A stretch of 64,000 nt of DNA from Candidatus Thiobius zoothamnicola (GCA_030826945.1 JAPQLC010000008.1:1-64000), one strand, 5' to 3'. Shown: positions 20,241 to 29,769, counted from the stretch's first letter. The notes: generated from the letters alone by a model not told the origin. Numbers and translations are program-made.

Positions 20241-20934
20241 GAGGCAAACTTTGGCGGAGTTGTTTCAGTGCCAGCACGGAAGCCGGGTTGTCGGAGTGAA
20301 AACATAAGGTTTCCGCCTTGGATTCAGCCAGCAAGCGCCGGGCTTGAGCCAGAATCGGCGAGGCGGTTTGATACAAGCTGCCAGCTTGGCTTCTGGGTGC
20401 TAACTGGCCGTTCGGCAGATAAGCTCTGTCGGCGAATGCTTCGCGCCATAAGGTGACGCCTTTTTGTTGTGCCAAAGCTTGATAAGAGGCGTCGTGGATA
20501 TTGGCCTGTATGATGAAAGCGACTGGATAGCCCAGAGAAGCTGACCAAGCGGAGTGAAAGTCCAGTAGGGATTCCAATAAAGTGGCTGAACGCATCATGT
20601 CGAGATAAAGCGCGCCATGTGGCTTGACGTGATGCAGCGTCAGTTCAAACGTCTGTGCTTGTGTCTGCATCAAATCCAGTTGGCGCGCGAGACTGTCTTC
20701 CAGTTCGGCAGTGGATAGGGGTAAGGAGCGGCGACCAAAATGCTCGGGGTCAGGGTAGCTTGGGTGGGCACCGACGGCGACTTGGTGGTGCTTGGCCAGC
20801 GCCAAGCCCTGTTTGAGGGTATTGGCGTCACCAGCATGGCCGCCGCAAGCGAAATTGGCCAGATCAATCCAAGGCATGATGTCTGAATCCGGATTGGGTT
20901 GCAGGCCTTCGCCCATATCGCAATTGATCAGCAT
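20224..20934 (-). CDS. pxpA: 5-oxoprolinase subunit A (LamB/YcsF family)
   Basis: A 236-residue protein. The start at MLINCDMGEG fits the family, and AAGGA lies just upstream; an earlier in-frame Met would add 21 polar residues. DMGEG, NFACGGHAGD and GAHPSYPDPEHFGRR are the conserved active-site stretches. It is the first gene of the pyroglutamate-recycling operon and lies just downstream of sbcB. Confidence 0.94.
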   Translation of the reverse strand: MLINCDMGEGLQPNPDSDIMPWIDLANFACGGHAGDANTLKQGLALAKHHQVAVGAHPSYPDPEHFGRRSLPLSTAELEDSLARQLDLMQTQAQTFELTLHHVKPHGALYLDMMRSATLLESLLDFHSAWSASLGYPVAFIIQANIHDASYQALAQQKGVTLWREAFADRAYLPNGQLAPRSQAGSLYQTASPILAQARRLLAESKAETLCFHSDNPASVLALKQLRQSLPRESAE

Positions 20935-20986
20935 GGATGAATCCTTGAGTTGAAAGCGCAGTGACTCAGTATTGGACGCTTTATCC

Positions 20987-22420
20987 TTAGTAGCCAATAA
21001 GTGTCGGCCAATCCAGTAAGTCGTTGACCAACAGGCGTTGTTGGTCCGTCAATTGAGGGTCAACCACCATTTGAGAGAGTTGTTTCCGGTATTCAGATAA
21101 GACGATGCCTGCACCCATTTGGGGATCGGTCAGACGTTGATCACGAAACTCATGCCATTGTGTTTGTTCGTGTTGATCCAGAGTATCTGGCCAGTTGCGC
21201 GCCCGATACCGGAAAAACAGCGTATGTAGTTTATCGGCGGTGAAGTTCGGTTGTAAGTCGGCTAAATCTTTCGGTTTGGTCTGGTGGATTTGCTGGCATA
21301 AGCGCTTGTCATCATCTGACAGGAATCCGCCGTAAAGATCGAAATCAACATCTTTCGCCGCTCCTTGGTAGGGTTCTGCATAAACTTCAGTCAGTTTCTC
21401 GGTGAGGGATTGCTGTTCCGCCAATAATATCGCCAAATTCCGTTGTTCCGTTTGAGCGTCCATTTGCCAGCGCTCACGTGCGACATCCGTCAGTGTGTTC
21501 ATGGGCGCTAAAACCGGCGCCCGGTTGATATGCACGCCTTTCAGTGCCAGTCGTTGTTCACCTTCCGGTAACTCGTTTGCTGGTGTATACAGTCGCTCCC
21601 GAATACGTTCGGCGCTCCAGTTCAGTAAATCGGCGGGATCATAACGCAGATCGTATACGATGATTTGGTTACGATTGGTTGGATGGACTAACAAAGGCAA
21701 CACGGCGGCAATGCAGCCGAGACGCGCCGGGTAGCGCGCGGAAACGTGTAAAACGGGTTGGCTGCCGTGCAGGTTCAGTAATGCAGCCGCGCTGGCTTTA
21801 TCCCGATGGGTCAACAAATAGTTGAATAGGCGAGGTTGCGCTTGTTGAATGCGCTGAGCGATTGCGATGGTGGCGTTGACATCCGCCAGGGCGTCATGGG
21901 CATCCGTATGAGAGATGTCATTCGCCTGGGTCAGTTGATCCAGACGAAAGCTGGCGACGCCGTTTTCATCTGTCGGCCATTGCATGCCTTCCGGTCTCAG
22001 GGCATGAGTGATGCGCGCCACATCAATCATATCCCAACGGGAATTGCCATGTTTCCATTCACGTTCATAAGGATCAAAAAAGTTACGGTATAAACCGTAA
22101 CGCGTGATCTCATCGTCGAAGCGCATGCTGTTGTAGCCTAACGAACAGGTGTCAGGTTGGCACATTTCAGCATGAATGGCACGGAAGAAATCCGCTTCCG
22201 GCAAGCCTTCGGCAAAAGCCCGTTGCGGGGTTATCCCGGTGATCAAACAGGCTTCAGGATGAGGTAATACATCCTGCGCCGGTTTGGCATAGATAACTAA
22301 TGGTTCCCCGATCGGGTTAAACGCAAAGTCGGTGCGTACACCAGCAAATTGCGCTGGCCGGTCAACGGCAGGATTAGCCCCCCAGGTTTCATAGTCATGC
22401 CAATAAAAGGTGGGCTGCAT
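20987..22420 (-). CDS. sbcB: Exodeoxyribonuclease I
   Basis: A 477-residue 3'-5' single-strand exonuclease. DEDDh residues are visible in FYWHDYETWGANP (Asp and Glu near 9-11), the D of RWDMIDVARITHALRP (near 130) and HTDAHDALADVNAT (His and Asp near 180). The C-terminal SH3-like and helical domains are complete. It acts in recombination and mismatch repair. Confidence 0.96.
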   Translation of the reverse strand: MQPTFYWHDYETWGANPAVDRPAQFAGVRTDFAFNPIGEPLVIYAKPAQDVLPHPEACLITGITPQRAFAEGLPEADFFRAIHAEMCQPDTCSLGYNSMRFDDEITRYGLYRNFFDPYEREWKHGNSRWDMIDVARITHALRPEGMQWPTDENGVASFRLDQLTQANDISHTDAHDALADVNATIAIAQRIQQAQPRLFNYLLTHRDKASAAALLNLHGSQPVLHVSARYPARLGCIAAVLPLLVHPTNRNQIIVYDLRYDPADLLNWSAERIRERLYTPANELPEGEQRLALKGVHINRAPVLAPMNTLTDVARERWQMDAQTEQRNLAILLAEQQSLTEKLTEVYAEPYQGAAKDVDFDLYGGFLSDDDKRLCQQIHQTKPKDLADLQPNFTADKLHTLFFRYRARNWPDTLDQHEQTQWHEFRDQRLTDPQMGAGIVLSEYRKQLSQMVVDPQLTDQQRLLVNDLLDWPTLIGY

Positions 22421-22476
22421 GGGTCAGAACCGAGAGGGTGGATGTTAAATAAACGCAGGAAAAGTAAAAGCGTGCT

Positions 22477-22821
22477 TTATACCTTTTCTTTGATGCGAGC
22501 GGCCTTACCGGTGCGACCGCGCAGGTAATACAATTTGGCGCGCCGGACATCGCCGCGACGTTTGACGCTGATGCTGGCGATTGATGGGCTGTAAGTCTGG
22601 AAAACCCGTTCCACGCCTTCGCCATAGGAGATTTTACGTACGGTGAAAGCGGAATTCAGCCCACGATTACGTCGCGCGATGCAGACGCCTTCAAACGCCT
22701 GCAGGCGCTCGCGGCTGCCTTCTTTCACTTTTACCTGTACCACCAAAGTATCCCCAGGGCCAAAAGCCGGGATTTCCTTGTCCATTTGTTCTGCTTCGAG
22801 TTGTTGGATGATGTTATTCAT
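22477..22821 (-). CDS. rplS: 50S ribosomal protein L19
   Basis: A 114-residue L19 with the conserved [32 protein letters not shown] and [20 protein letters not shown] stretches. It is the last gene of rpsP-rimM-trmD-rplS. The start ATG is preceded by GAGGAG. Confidence 0.98.
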   Translation of the reverse strand: MNNIIQQLEAEQMDKEIPAFGPGDTLVVQVKVKEGSRERLQAFEGVCIARRNRGLNSAFTVRKISYGEGVERVFQTYSPSIASISVKRRGDVRRAKLYYLRGRTGKAARIKEKV

Positions 22822-22859
22822 CGCCCGTGCTCCTCAATGAATATCGTTGAAACTTGATT

Positions 22860-23564
22860 TCAGTTGTCTAACTTTAATTTAGTCGCCAATAAATCTGGCC
22901 GTCGTTGTTCAGTGCGTTTAAAATTTTGTCGTAGCCGCCAATCGCGGATCTGCTGATGGTCGCCAGACAGCAGTACCTCCGGCACCGTATGCCCATCAAT
23001 CACTTTGGGTCGGGTGTAATGGGGATAATCCAATCCGCCATCTTCGCTGAATGAATCCTGTTGCGCGGATCCCGCATGGCCCAACGCGCCTGGTAACAGG
23101 CGTATCACGCTATCAATCAGCAACATGGCGGGCAGTTCTCCACCTGATACGACATAATCGCCCACTGACCATTCTTCATCAACGAAAGCCTCAATAATTC
23201 TTTCATCAATGCCTTCGTAACGCCCGGCCAGCAGAATGAAGCCATCGGCTTTGGCCATTCGCCGCGCCGTTGTCTGATTAAAGACTTGGCCCTGCGGACT
23301 GAGGTAAATTAACCGGTTGTCCGGCGCAGTTTGCTTTACATCCCGAATCGCTGCCGCCAGCGGCTCGTACATCATCACCATGCCGGGACCGCCGCCATAG
23401 GGTCGGTCATCAACGGTGCGATGCGTGTCCTGCGCGTAATCGCGCGGATTCCATAGCATCAATTCCGCCAGACCTTGTTTGATAGCGCGCCCGGTGACGC
23501 CGTAGCGCATTGCCTCAAACATGGTTGGGAACAAACTGATTACGTCAAAGCGCATATCACCCAC
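22860..23564 (-). CDS. trmD: tRNA (guanine-N1-)-methyltransferase
   Basis: A 234-residue SPOUT methyltransferase that makes m1G37 in tRNA. It shows [13 protein letters not shown] at the start, the substrate motif [18 protein letters not shown] and the knot motifs [13 protein letters not shown] and [14 protein letters not shown]. Its place between rimM and rplS is the conserved one. Confidence 0.98.
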   Translation of the reverse strand: MGDMRFDVISLFPTMFEAMRYGVTGRAIKQGLAELMLWNPRDYAQDTHRTVDDRPYGGGPGMVMMYEPLAAAIRDVKQTAPDNRLIYLSPQGQVFNQTTARRMAKADGFILLAGRYEGIDERIIEAFVDEEWSVGDYVVSGGELPAMLLIDSVIRLLPGALGHAGSAQQDSFSEDGGLDYPHYTRPKVIDGHTVPEVLLSGDHQQIRDWRLRQNFKRTEQRRPDLLATKLKLDN

Positions 23565-23602
23565 TGAATCAGAGACAATTTGATGACGCTATCTAACAGA
23601 TT

Positions 23603-24130
23603 CTAATAATCCATTTCCCAATCAACCCACATACGTTTGGTTGCCAAGTCAACTTCCCGCACCACTTGGCCCCACACATAAGGGATCAGATATTCTTGCT
23701 CGCTGCGCACGACTAAAACGTCATTCGCGCCTGTTCTTAATAAATGATCAATGACGCCAAATGACTCGCCAGCAAGATTTTCCACTGTCAAACCAATTAA
23801 GTCCGTCCAATAATATTGCCCAACTTCACTTAACTTGGGGAGTTGATCGCGTTTTATCGCGATTTCCGCGCCCTTGAGCCTTTCTGCCTGGGTGCGATCA
23901 TCACAACCTTGCAGTTTTAATACGACGTGACGGCCATGGCGACGCCCGTTAGCAACTTCCCAGAGCTGCCAGATACCGCTTTGTTTAAGCAGCAAGGCGT
24001 CGTAAGCCGCGATATTTTCACGCGGCTGGGTATCTGAATAAACTTTCAGCCAGCCTTGCAGGCCATACGCGCCATTGACATGACCAAGTTTGATAACTGG
24101 CGGTTCTTGTCGCGTCAGCATACGTCCCAA
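23603..24130 (-). CDS. rimM: Ribosome maturation factor RimM
   Basis: A 175-residue 16S processing factor. The N-terminal domain starts IKLGHVNGAYGLQGWLKV, and a PRC-barrel domain with QYYWTDLIGLTVEN and VWGQVVREVDLATKRMWVDW follows. MLTRQE at the fourth residue could be the true start. It sits between rpsP and trmD. Confidence 0.95.
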   Translation of the reverse strand: MGRMLTRQEPPVIKLGHVNGAYGLQGWLKVYSDTQPRENIAAYDALLLKQSGIWQLWEVANGRRHGRHVVLKLQGCDDRTQAERLKGAEIAIKRDQLPKLSEVGQYYWTDLIGLTVENLAGESFGVIDHLLRTGANDVLVVRSEQEYLIPYVWGQVVREVDLATKRMWVDWEMDY

Positions 24131-24151
24131 AATGGATCAGGCCGTTTTAAC

Positions 24152-24412
24152 TCAAGCGACTGTGGCATTGCTCTCACGATAAGCTTTGACGAGTTTGCCA
24201 GCACGTTCGCTCAACTGGCCACCAACGGATACCCAGTAATCAATGCGTTCCAGGTTAAGACGCATGCCTTCCTGACCTTCCACCGCAAGGGGGTTATAAA
24301 AACCCAGCCGCTCTATGTAGCGTCCATTACGCGGTGCGCGCGAGTCAGCCGCAACCAAATGATAAAAAGGGCGCTTCTTTGCGCCTGCTCTGGCAAGACG
24401 AATTGCAACCAT
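24152..24412 (-). CDS. rpsP: 30S ribosomal protein S16
   Basis: An 86-residue S16 with [20 protein letters not shown] at the start and the conserved [13 protein letters not shown]. It is the first gene of the operon, with a sigma-70-like promoter about 95-120 bases upstream. Confidence 0.98.
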   Translation of the reverse strand: MVAIRLARAGAKKRPFYHLVAADSRAPRNGRYIERLGFYNPLAVEGQEGMRLNLERIDYWVSVGGQLSERAGKLVKAYRESNATVA

Positions 24413-24507
24413 GAATTGAGACCTTAAGCTTAAAGCTTGATGACAAACTGAATCAGAGCGCTCATGCGCACAGGATGACTCTATTTCAAGTCACCGAAAG
24501 GGCAGCG

Positions 24508-24535
24508 ATTTTACACAAAATAAACGATTTGTGAA
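24508..24535 (-). promoter_or_regulatory. Likely sigma-70 promoter of rpsP-rimM-trmD-rplS
   Basis: On the minus strand TTCACA (24535-24530), a 16-base spacer and TAAAAT (24513-24508) give 4/6 and 5/6 matches to the consensus, about 95 bases before rpsP. Confidence 0.5.
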
Positions 24536-24589
24536 GCGGCAATTGAATTCAGGCTTTGCTGTCGTCACCATTGAGTCTGGCGAATGGGG

Positions 24590-25453
24590 TTATCTGCCGA
24601 TGTTGTTGGAGAGTTGGCGGCGGTTACGTCTGGCGCCATGATTTCCACGGCGATCTTTCAATTTCGTATTACCGCGTCCTTGGGGTACCCCTGTCCCGTC
24701 GCAAGCAAGGTCAATCGCGCTGCGATTGGAATTGTCGCTAGCCAGCGTATTGCCATTAATATCGCCATTTTCATCCAGTAATGCATGATCTGCAGAACGG
24801 GTTTTGTTGGTGTTTTGCTTTGTATGTCGTTCTGAACGATTGGCGTTCTGGCGGCCAGTATTTTTTCTGGCGGCATATCCGCGTCTTACCCGACGTGGCT
24901 TTGGTTGTTCCTCTTTCTTTTTTTCCGGTTCGACTTTAGCGGGTTGTTCCGCCGTCTCAGGTTCAAAACCGGGCGCGACATCGAATTGGTAATCCGCATC
25001 GACAAAGCCTGGTTTTTCCCGTAACACGGCTTCTTCATCCTGGCTGAGCAAAAACAGCGCATTTTCCGCTAATGCGATATGAGCGTCCCGTTGAGCGAAA
25101 CAAGGCTCGGTCGGTAAATCCAGATTAATCAGGCAACTGATGGGGGATGGAAGTGTCATGCCGCGCGTGGCCATGTCACTGGAAACCAAAATTTCCGCCG
25201 TGCTGTTGGTAAAAGCCTCTATGGCTTCTTTTCGCCGTGCTTTGCCCATGCTGTTATGCACGAGTACGATGTTGAAGCCATCTTGCTCAAGTTGTTTGCC
25301 CAGGCGGGCGACTGCATACTTCGTGCGTACATAAATCATGATGCGCGACCATGCATGCTCACTGATCAGTTGCTTCAATAATGCACGCTTACGCTGACGA
25401 TCAACACGATACACCGTACGCCGTGTAAATACCGGGTTCATATCATCGGACAT
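24590..25453 (-). CDS. Orphan, degenerate DEAD-box helicase C-terminal domain with basic tail
   Basis: The 287-residue product resembles only the second RecA-like lobe of RhlE-type RNA helicases: IMIYVRTKYAVARLGKQLEQ (motif IV region, ~38-57) and ILVSSDMATRGMTL (motif V, ~87-100). The first lobe with Walker A and DEAD is absent. Motif VI (HRIGRTGR in relatives) is replaced by QRDAHIALAENA, so ATPase activity is not expected. Residues ~175-287 are a basic, Asn/Arg-rich tail likely to bind RNA. It has an intact frame and start, so it may be a repurposed RNA-binding protein rather than a dead gene. Confidence 0.7.
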   Translation of the reverse strand: MSDDMNPVFTRRTVYRVDRQRKRALLKQLISEHAWSRIMIYVRTKYAVARLGKQLEQDGFNIVLVHNSMGKARRKEAIEAFTNSTAEILVSSDMATRGMTLPSPISCLINLDLPTEPCFAQRDAHIALAENALFLLSQDEEAVLREKPGFVDADYQFDVAPGFEPETAEQPAKVEPEKKKEEQPKPRRVRRGYAARKNTGRQNANRSERHTKQNTNKTRSADHALLDENGDINGNTLASDNSNRSAIDLACDGTGVPQGRGNTKLKDRRGNHGARRNRRQLSNNIGR

Positions 25454-25895
25454 AGAATTACCTATGGTTGTCTCGCTGGGTAATCAAACATGACGTTTTA
25501 ACGAGAAATTTCATGCGTTAAAGCCGACGTAGTCGGCGGAAAAGACGCCTGTTTTAACAAAACAAACAGCAATCAAACGGGATCTGAAAACAGCAGCAAC
25601 CTCCATAATTGCTGATTCGCCTACCAGAAAAGTACTGATTACATGGCATGGTGTCTTGAAAAACAAATAAATGCTGACGCAACCGGAATAGTTAGAATGG
25701 GTCGTAGCCAGGGAGAAGTAATGTTTCAGACGCCATATGCTCTAAAAAACGGCAAGGTAAGTAACTCCCTTTAAGCTTCGTTTGATAATTTGAGCATCTG
25801 CCCACTCATTGTAGGAAGACATCCGCAGTGCGTCAATGCCGACATTTGGTTAGAATCACTCGATTGTTGTTCGTCACCTGATTCAAGGGAATTTG
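25454..25895. other. 442-bp intergenic region before metF
   Basis: No full gene is visible. There is a small 6-bp hairpin (GCCGAC-GTA-GTCGGC, 25523-25537). A 17-codon frame at 25721-25774 (MFQTPYALKNGKV) has a good ribosome binding site and looks like the start of a longer lost protein. I see no riboswitch I can name. Confidence 0.4.
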
Positions 25896-26732
25896 ATGTA
25901 TTCAAAGAAAACTTTCAGTTTTGAGCTTTTCCCACCGAAAACGGAAAAAGGCTTCGCTAATATGCAGGCCACGGTAACCGCGTTAAAAGCCAAGCAGCCG
26001 GCTTTTTTTTCTTGCACCTATGGTGCTGGTGGTTCCACTCAGCATAAGACATTCGACACAGTGGACTGGTTGCGTGAAGAACGCTTGGAAACTGCTCCGC
26101 ATTTAACCTGCATCAGTAATTCCATAGAGAATGTTGTCCGTATTTTGCAGCGTTATGCTGATCAAGGTATTCAGCGTCTCGTCGCCTTACGCGGTGATCG
26201 TCCGTCTGGCAGCGGCATAGCCATCGGTGAATTGGTTCACGCCAGCGATTTAGTCGAACTGATTCGTGATCAATTTGGTGATCACTTTCATATTGAAGTC
26301 GCGGCTTACCCTGAAATGCATCCGCAAGCGGCGAATTTATATGCGGATTTGGATAACTTTAAACGTAAAGTGGATGCTGGAGCCAACAGCGCCATCACCC
26401 AATATTTTTATAATGTGAATGCTTATGAGCATTTCATTGAGTCTTGCGAAAAACGCCATATTCAAATACCCATTGTGCCGGGCATTATGCCAATCACCAA
26501 TTACTCGAATTTGGCGCGTTTTTCGGATAATTGCGGCGCAGAAATCCCACGGTGGATACGTAAGCAACTGGAATACTATGCGGATGATTCAGCCAGCATT
26601 CAGGATTTTGGCGCTGATACCGTGGCTAAACTGTGTGAAAATCTGCTGGCTTCCGGTGCGCCTGGATTGCATTTCTACACCATGAACCAGTCGTCGCCGA
26701 CTTTGCGAATATGGGATCGTTTGGGGCTATAA
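25896..26732 (+). CDS. metF: Methylenetetrahydrofolate reductase
   Basis: A 278-residue flavoenzyme that reduces 5,10-methylene-THF to 5-methyl-THF for methionine synthesis. It shows FSFELFPPKTEKGF at the start, FSCTYGAGGSTQ, VALRGDRPSGSG and the C-terminal APGLHFYTMN. The ATG at 25896 is 5 bases after AAGGGA; the TTG just upstream is too close to that site. Confidence 0.96.
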   Translation: MYSKKTFSFELFPPKTEKGFANMQATVTALKAKQPAFFSCTYGAGGSTQHKTFDTVDWLREERLETAPHLTCISNSIENVVRILQRYADQGIQRLVALRGDRPSGSGIAIGELVHASDLVELIRDQFGDHFHIEVAAYPEMHPQAANLYADLDNFKRKVDAGANSAITQYFYNVNAYEHFIESCEKRHIQIPIVPGIMPITNYSNLARFSDNCGAEIPRWIRKQLEYYADDSASIQDFGADTVAKLCENLLASGAPGLHFYTMNQSSPTLRIWDRLGL

Positions 26733-26760
26733 GTGCCTGTTCGAGCTTATTTCGTCTCTT

Positions 26761-26789
26761 TTGACATAAATTTATCATTCAAATGTAAA
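26761..26789 (+). promoter_or_regulatory. Promoter candidate for the hvf operon
   Basis: TTGACA (26761-26766), a 17-base spacer and TGTAAA (26784-26789) form a sigma-70-like promoter about 90 bases before hvfA. GTAAACC followed 15 bases later by TGTCTC also looks a little like an ECF-sigma promoter, so stress-induced control is possible. Confidence 0.5.
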
Positions 26790-26880
26790 CCTTTTCACGA
26801 CCAGGATGTCTCATACTCCAGTTCGGATAATGACTTTGATTATTCGGACCCAAACCACTGATTAACCTTGGAGCAACGAG

Positions 26881-27225
26881 ATGACTAATAAAACATTGAA
26901 ACCTGTTGCAGCGACAGTTGGTGCTGCATTTGTGGGCACTTTGATGGCGGTTAATGTGACAACCGCCGCTGAAAACCCCTTTGGCGTCACGGAATTGAAT
27001 ACCGGTTATACGCAATTGGCGGGTGGCCATGGTGAAGGGAAATGTGGTGCAGGCAAGTGTGGCGGAGAGAAAAAAAGCGAAGGCAAGTGCGGCGCGGGTA
27101 AATGCGGTTCGAGTGGTGATTGTGATCGTGACAAAGGTTCTGAAGGGAAATGCGGTGCTGGTAAATGTGGTGGCGATAAAAATGCGGAAGGGAAATGTGG
27201 CGCTGGTAGGTGCGGCGGTTCTTAG
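26881..27225 (+). CDS. hvfA: HvfA-type precursor of a copper-binding modified peptide (bufferin/RiPP)
   Basis: A 114-residue protein with a cleavable signal peptide (residues ~1-30, ending TTAAE) and a low-complexity C-terminal half holding four units of EGKCGAG(K/R)CG separated by Gly/Lys/Asp-rich spacers. EGKCG cysteines are the sites that the MNIO partner converts to oxazolone-thioamide groups in HvfA-type peptides, which bind copper. The next genes encode exactly that MNIO enzyme, its partner and a DoxX protein. A hairpin after the stop fits high expression of this first gene. Confidence 0.85.
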   Translation: MTNKTLKPVAATVGAAFVGTLMAVNVTTAAENPFGVTELNTGYTQLAGGHGEGKCGAGKCGGEKKSEGKCGAGKCGSSGDCDRDKGSEGKCGAGKCGGDKNAEGKCGAGRCGGS

Positions 27226-27247
27226 TAAAAGCTGGATGGCTGTTTTC

Positions 27248-27278
27248 AAGTAGCCCGGTTGATAGAATCGGGTTACTT
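27248..27278 (+). terminator. Stem-loop between hvfA and hvfB (attenuator-like)
   Basis: AAGTAGCCCG (27248-27257) pairs with CGGGTTACTT (27269-27278) with one wobble, and the inner bases extend the stem to 13 bp around a 5-base loop. A run of T follows about 10 bases later. This would leave more hvfA than hvfBCD message, as expected for a peptide and its modifying enzymes. Confidence 0.55.
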
Positions 27279-27336
27279 GTTAGTAACGTTTTTGAGTGTC
27301 AACTTACCACTGCAATCCCATGCAACTGAGTAAACG

Positions 27337-28173
27337 ATGGCTTATCAAGTGAAAGGTGCAGGCCTTGGTTTAAAACAAGAACTCATGTCAGCCGTGCTGG
27401 AGACCGAGCCGGAGCAAATCAGTTTTGTTGAGGTTGCACCGGAAAATTGGATTCATGTTGGCGGCGCTCGTGGCAAATCATTGCGCGCCATTACTGAGCG
27501 TTATCCATTAGTTTGTCATGGCTTATCACTGAATATTGGTGGTCCTGCGCCACTGGATCAGGATTTGCTCAATCACATACGCGATTTTCTGCGTCAGCAT
27601 CATGTCTCCATCTATACAGATCATCTCTCTTATTGCGGAGATCATGGCCAACTTTATGACTTGATGCCAATCCCTTTCACCGAAGAAGCTGTCTATTACG
27701 TCGCCAATCGCATTCGCCAGGTGCAAGATGTTTTGGAGCGCCGGATTGGCATGGAGAATGTCTCCGCTTATGCGATGCCACTAGGTGAAATGACGGAAAT
27801 CGAATTTTTAAATGCCGTGCTGGAAGAGGCGGATTGTGGCTTCCATCTCGACATGAATAATATTTTTGTCAACGCGATCAACCATCGGTTTGATCCTTAC
27901 GAATACCTGCGCCAGATACCGGCTGAGCGCATCTTATATGCCCATATCGCGGGTCATTTCCAGGAATCACCTGACTTGCGCATTGATACTCATGGCGAAG
28001 ATGTTCTGCCTGAGGTTTGGAATTTATTGACCGCAGCTTATCAGCAATATGGTGTTTTCCCCACCTTGCTGGAACGTGATTTCAATATCCCGCCATTAAT
28101 GACATTGTTGAGCGAAGTAGACCAAATCCGCAATCTGCAACAGCAAGCCGGTGAATGTGCCCATGTCGCTTGA
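27337..28173 (+). CDS. hvfB: HvfB-type multinuclear non-heme iron oxidase (MNIO, DUF692)
   Basis: A 278-residue TIM-barrel enzyme of the DUF692 family. Metal-site residues are visible in VCHGLSLNIGGPAPLD (near 58), YTDHLSYCGDHG, ENVSAYAMP, FHLDMNNIFVNA and AHIAGHF, with DTHGEDV near 215. MNIO enzymes oxidise cysteines of the partner peptide. It has the full family length and should act in the cytoplasm on the HvfA precursor. Confidence 0.92.
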   Translation: MAYQVKGAGLGLKQELMSAVLETEPEQISFVEVAPENWIHVGGARGKSLRAITERYPLVCHGLSLNIGGPAPLDQDLLNHIRDFLRQHHVSIYTDHLSYCGDHGQLYDLMPIPFTEEAVYYVANRIRQVQDVLERRIGMENVSAYAMPLGEMTEIEFLNAVLEEADCGFHLDMNNIFVNAINHRFDPYEYLRQIPAERILYAHIAGHFQESPDLRIDTHGEDVLPEVWNLLTAAYQQYGVFPTLLERDFNIPPLMTLLSEVDQIRNLQQQAGECAHVA

Positions 28174-28951
28174 ACATCTGGCGGGTTTTCAACAACAGCA
28201 GATGGCGTTCGCCGCCTATATCCGTAATCCAGAGCAATGTGAAGTTCCCGCAGGCATTGAACAACGTCGGATGAGTATTTACGCTGAATTGTTCTATAAC
28301 GGGATGGAAGATCACTTATCACGGAACTTCCCGGTGTTGCGTAGTTTGTTCAATCATGATGCCTGGCATCGTCTGGTGCGCGATTTTTTCAGCCGACATC
28401 CGTGCAAAACGGCGCTGTTCACCCAGATTGGCCTTGAATTCGTCGAATATTTGCAACAAGAACGTACCAATCAACCGGGCGACTGGCCATTCATGCCGGA
28501 ACTGGCGCACTACGAATATGTTGAGTTGGCGGTGCAAATCAGCAATGCGGACGAGCAAATTGGCATGCGCACGGAATGTGATCCGAATGGTGATTTGTTG
28601 GATGCGCGTCCGATTTTGGCTCCGACCGCATGGAATCTCAGTTATCAATATCCGGTGCATCAGATCGGGCCGGAATACCTGCCTGAGGTACCGCCGGACC
28701 AGCCAACGCATCTGGTTGTGTATCGGGATCGTCTGGATGCCGTGCGCTTTCTGAATATTAATCCCATCACGCAGCGATTATTAATTCTGTTGCAAGAAAA
28801 TCCACATATGACCGGACGTGATGCGCTGCAGGGAATTGTCCGGGAGATTCAGCATCCGCAGCCGCAACATCTGATTCAAGCCGGGGCTGAACTCTTGGCG
28901 GATTTACGTGAACGCAACGTGATCTGGGGAAGTCGCCCACATTCAGGATGA
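28163..28951 (+). CDS. hvfC: HvfC-type partner protein (DUF2063)
   Basis: A 262-residue protein with the DUF2063 helical domain in the first ~95 residues (MAFAAYIRNP, RRMSIYAELFYNGMEDHLSRNFP) and a winged-helix-like C-terminal half. It is thought to recruit the peptide's leader to the MNIO. The start is ATG 28163 or GTG 28151; either overlaps the hvfB stop, so the two are translated together. Confidence 0.88.
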   Translation: MSLEHLAGFQQQQMAFAAYIRNPEQCEVPAGIEQRRMSIYAELFYNGMEDHLSRNFPVLRSLFNHDAWHRLVRDFFSRHPCKTALFTQIGLEFVEYLQQERTNQPGDWPFMPELAHYEYVELAVQISNADEQIGMRTECDPNGDLLDARPILAPTAWNLSYQYPVHQIGPEYLPEVPPDQPTHLVVYRDRLDAVRFLNINPITQRLLILLQENPHMTGRDALQGIVREIQHPQPQHLIQAGAELLADLRERNVIWGSRPHSG

Positions 28952-29175
28952 TCCAGGCGTATTGGGACGCTCTTTGTTATTGCACACCAGGGAAGCGCGT
29001 ATTTCATACGGCTTGAACAGGTTGCTGGAATCCGCCCAGGTGAGTGCAGGACAAGATGAAAAGGCGATAGAGAGGCGCAGTTTACTGGGCGTAATAGAGC
29101 CTCTTGGCCGCCTTTTTAACGTCGTATCGCGTCGCCTGAGTAGAATTTCAACACCCTGTTAATCGGAGTCTTTAT

Positions 29176-29742
29176 ATGGTTTATTTACTCAACCGTCTGC
29201 AAGATATGCTGGACGCCATCCGGGCGATGGATTTTCTTGCTCCTCTGGCGCTGCGTCTTTATCTCGCACCTGTGCTATGGATGGCAGGTAATAAAAAACT
29301 TGAAGATATGGATAGCACGATCGCTTGGTTCGGTAATCCAGATTGGGGATTGGGCCTGCCTGAACCGGCATTTATGGCTTGGGCGGCGGCGCTTAGCGAA
29401 GTGGGCGGCGCCATTCTGCTATTGTTTGGTTTGGCAACGCGTTGGGTTTCCATCCCTTTGCTGATCACTATGGCGGTCGCCGCCGTCACTGTGCATCTGC
29501 AACATGGTTGGGCCGCCATTGCGGAAAGCCCGGAATCCGGGCAGCGACTCAATGCGGCGATTTCGATTCTGAAAGAACATGGCGACTATCGTTGGCTTAC
29601 TGAACAGGGCGATTTCGTTATTCTGAATAATGGCATTGAGTTCGCCGTCACCTATTTCCTCATGCTGTTGACTTTGTTTTTCATGGGGGCCGGAAAATAT
29701 TTCAGCATGGATTATTGGGTAGCGCGCCGATTCCGTGACTGA
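29176..29742 (+). CDS. hvfD: HvfD-type DoxX membrane protein
   Basis: A 188-residue DoxX-family inner-membrane protein with about four helices (near 19-37, 68-86, 90-107 and 155-172) and GGAG upstream of the ATG. It ends the hvfABCD set. Its role in the pathway is unclear; redox or quinone-linked support of peptide maturation is suspected. 224 bases without a visible gene separate it from hvfC. Confidence 0.85.
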   Translation: MVYLLNRLQDMLDAIRAMDFLAPLALRLYLAPVLWMAGNKKLEDMDSTIAWFGNPDWGLGLPEPAFMAWAAALSEVGGAILLLFGLATRWVSIPLLITMAVAAVTVHLQHGWAAIAESPESGQRLNAAISILKEHGDYRWLTEQGDFVILNNGIEFAVTYFLMLLTLFFMGAGKYFSMDYWVARRFRD

Positions 29743-29769
29743 AAGAGGTCGCAGGATCGGTGCCTATCG

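Noticed and set aside
28962-29162. 66-residue frame between hvfC and hvfD
   Set aside because: No ribosome binding site, no family resemblance, Arg/Ser-rich composition typical of a chance frame.
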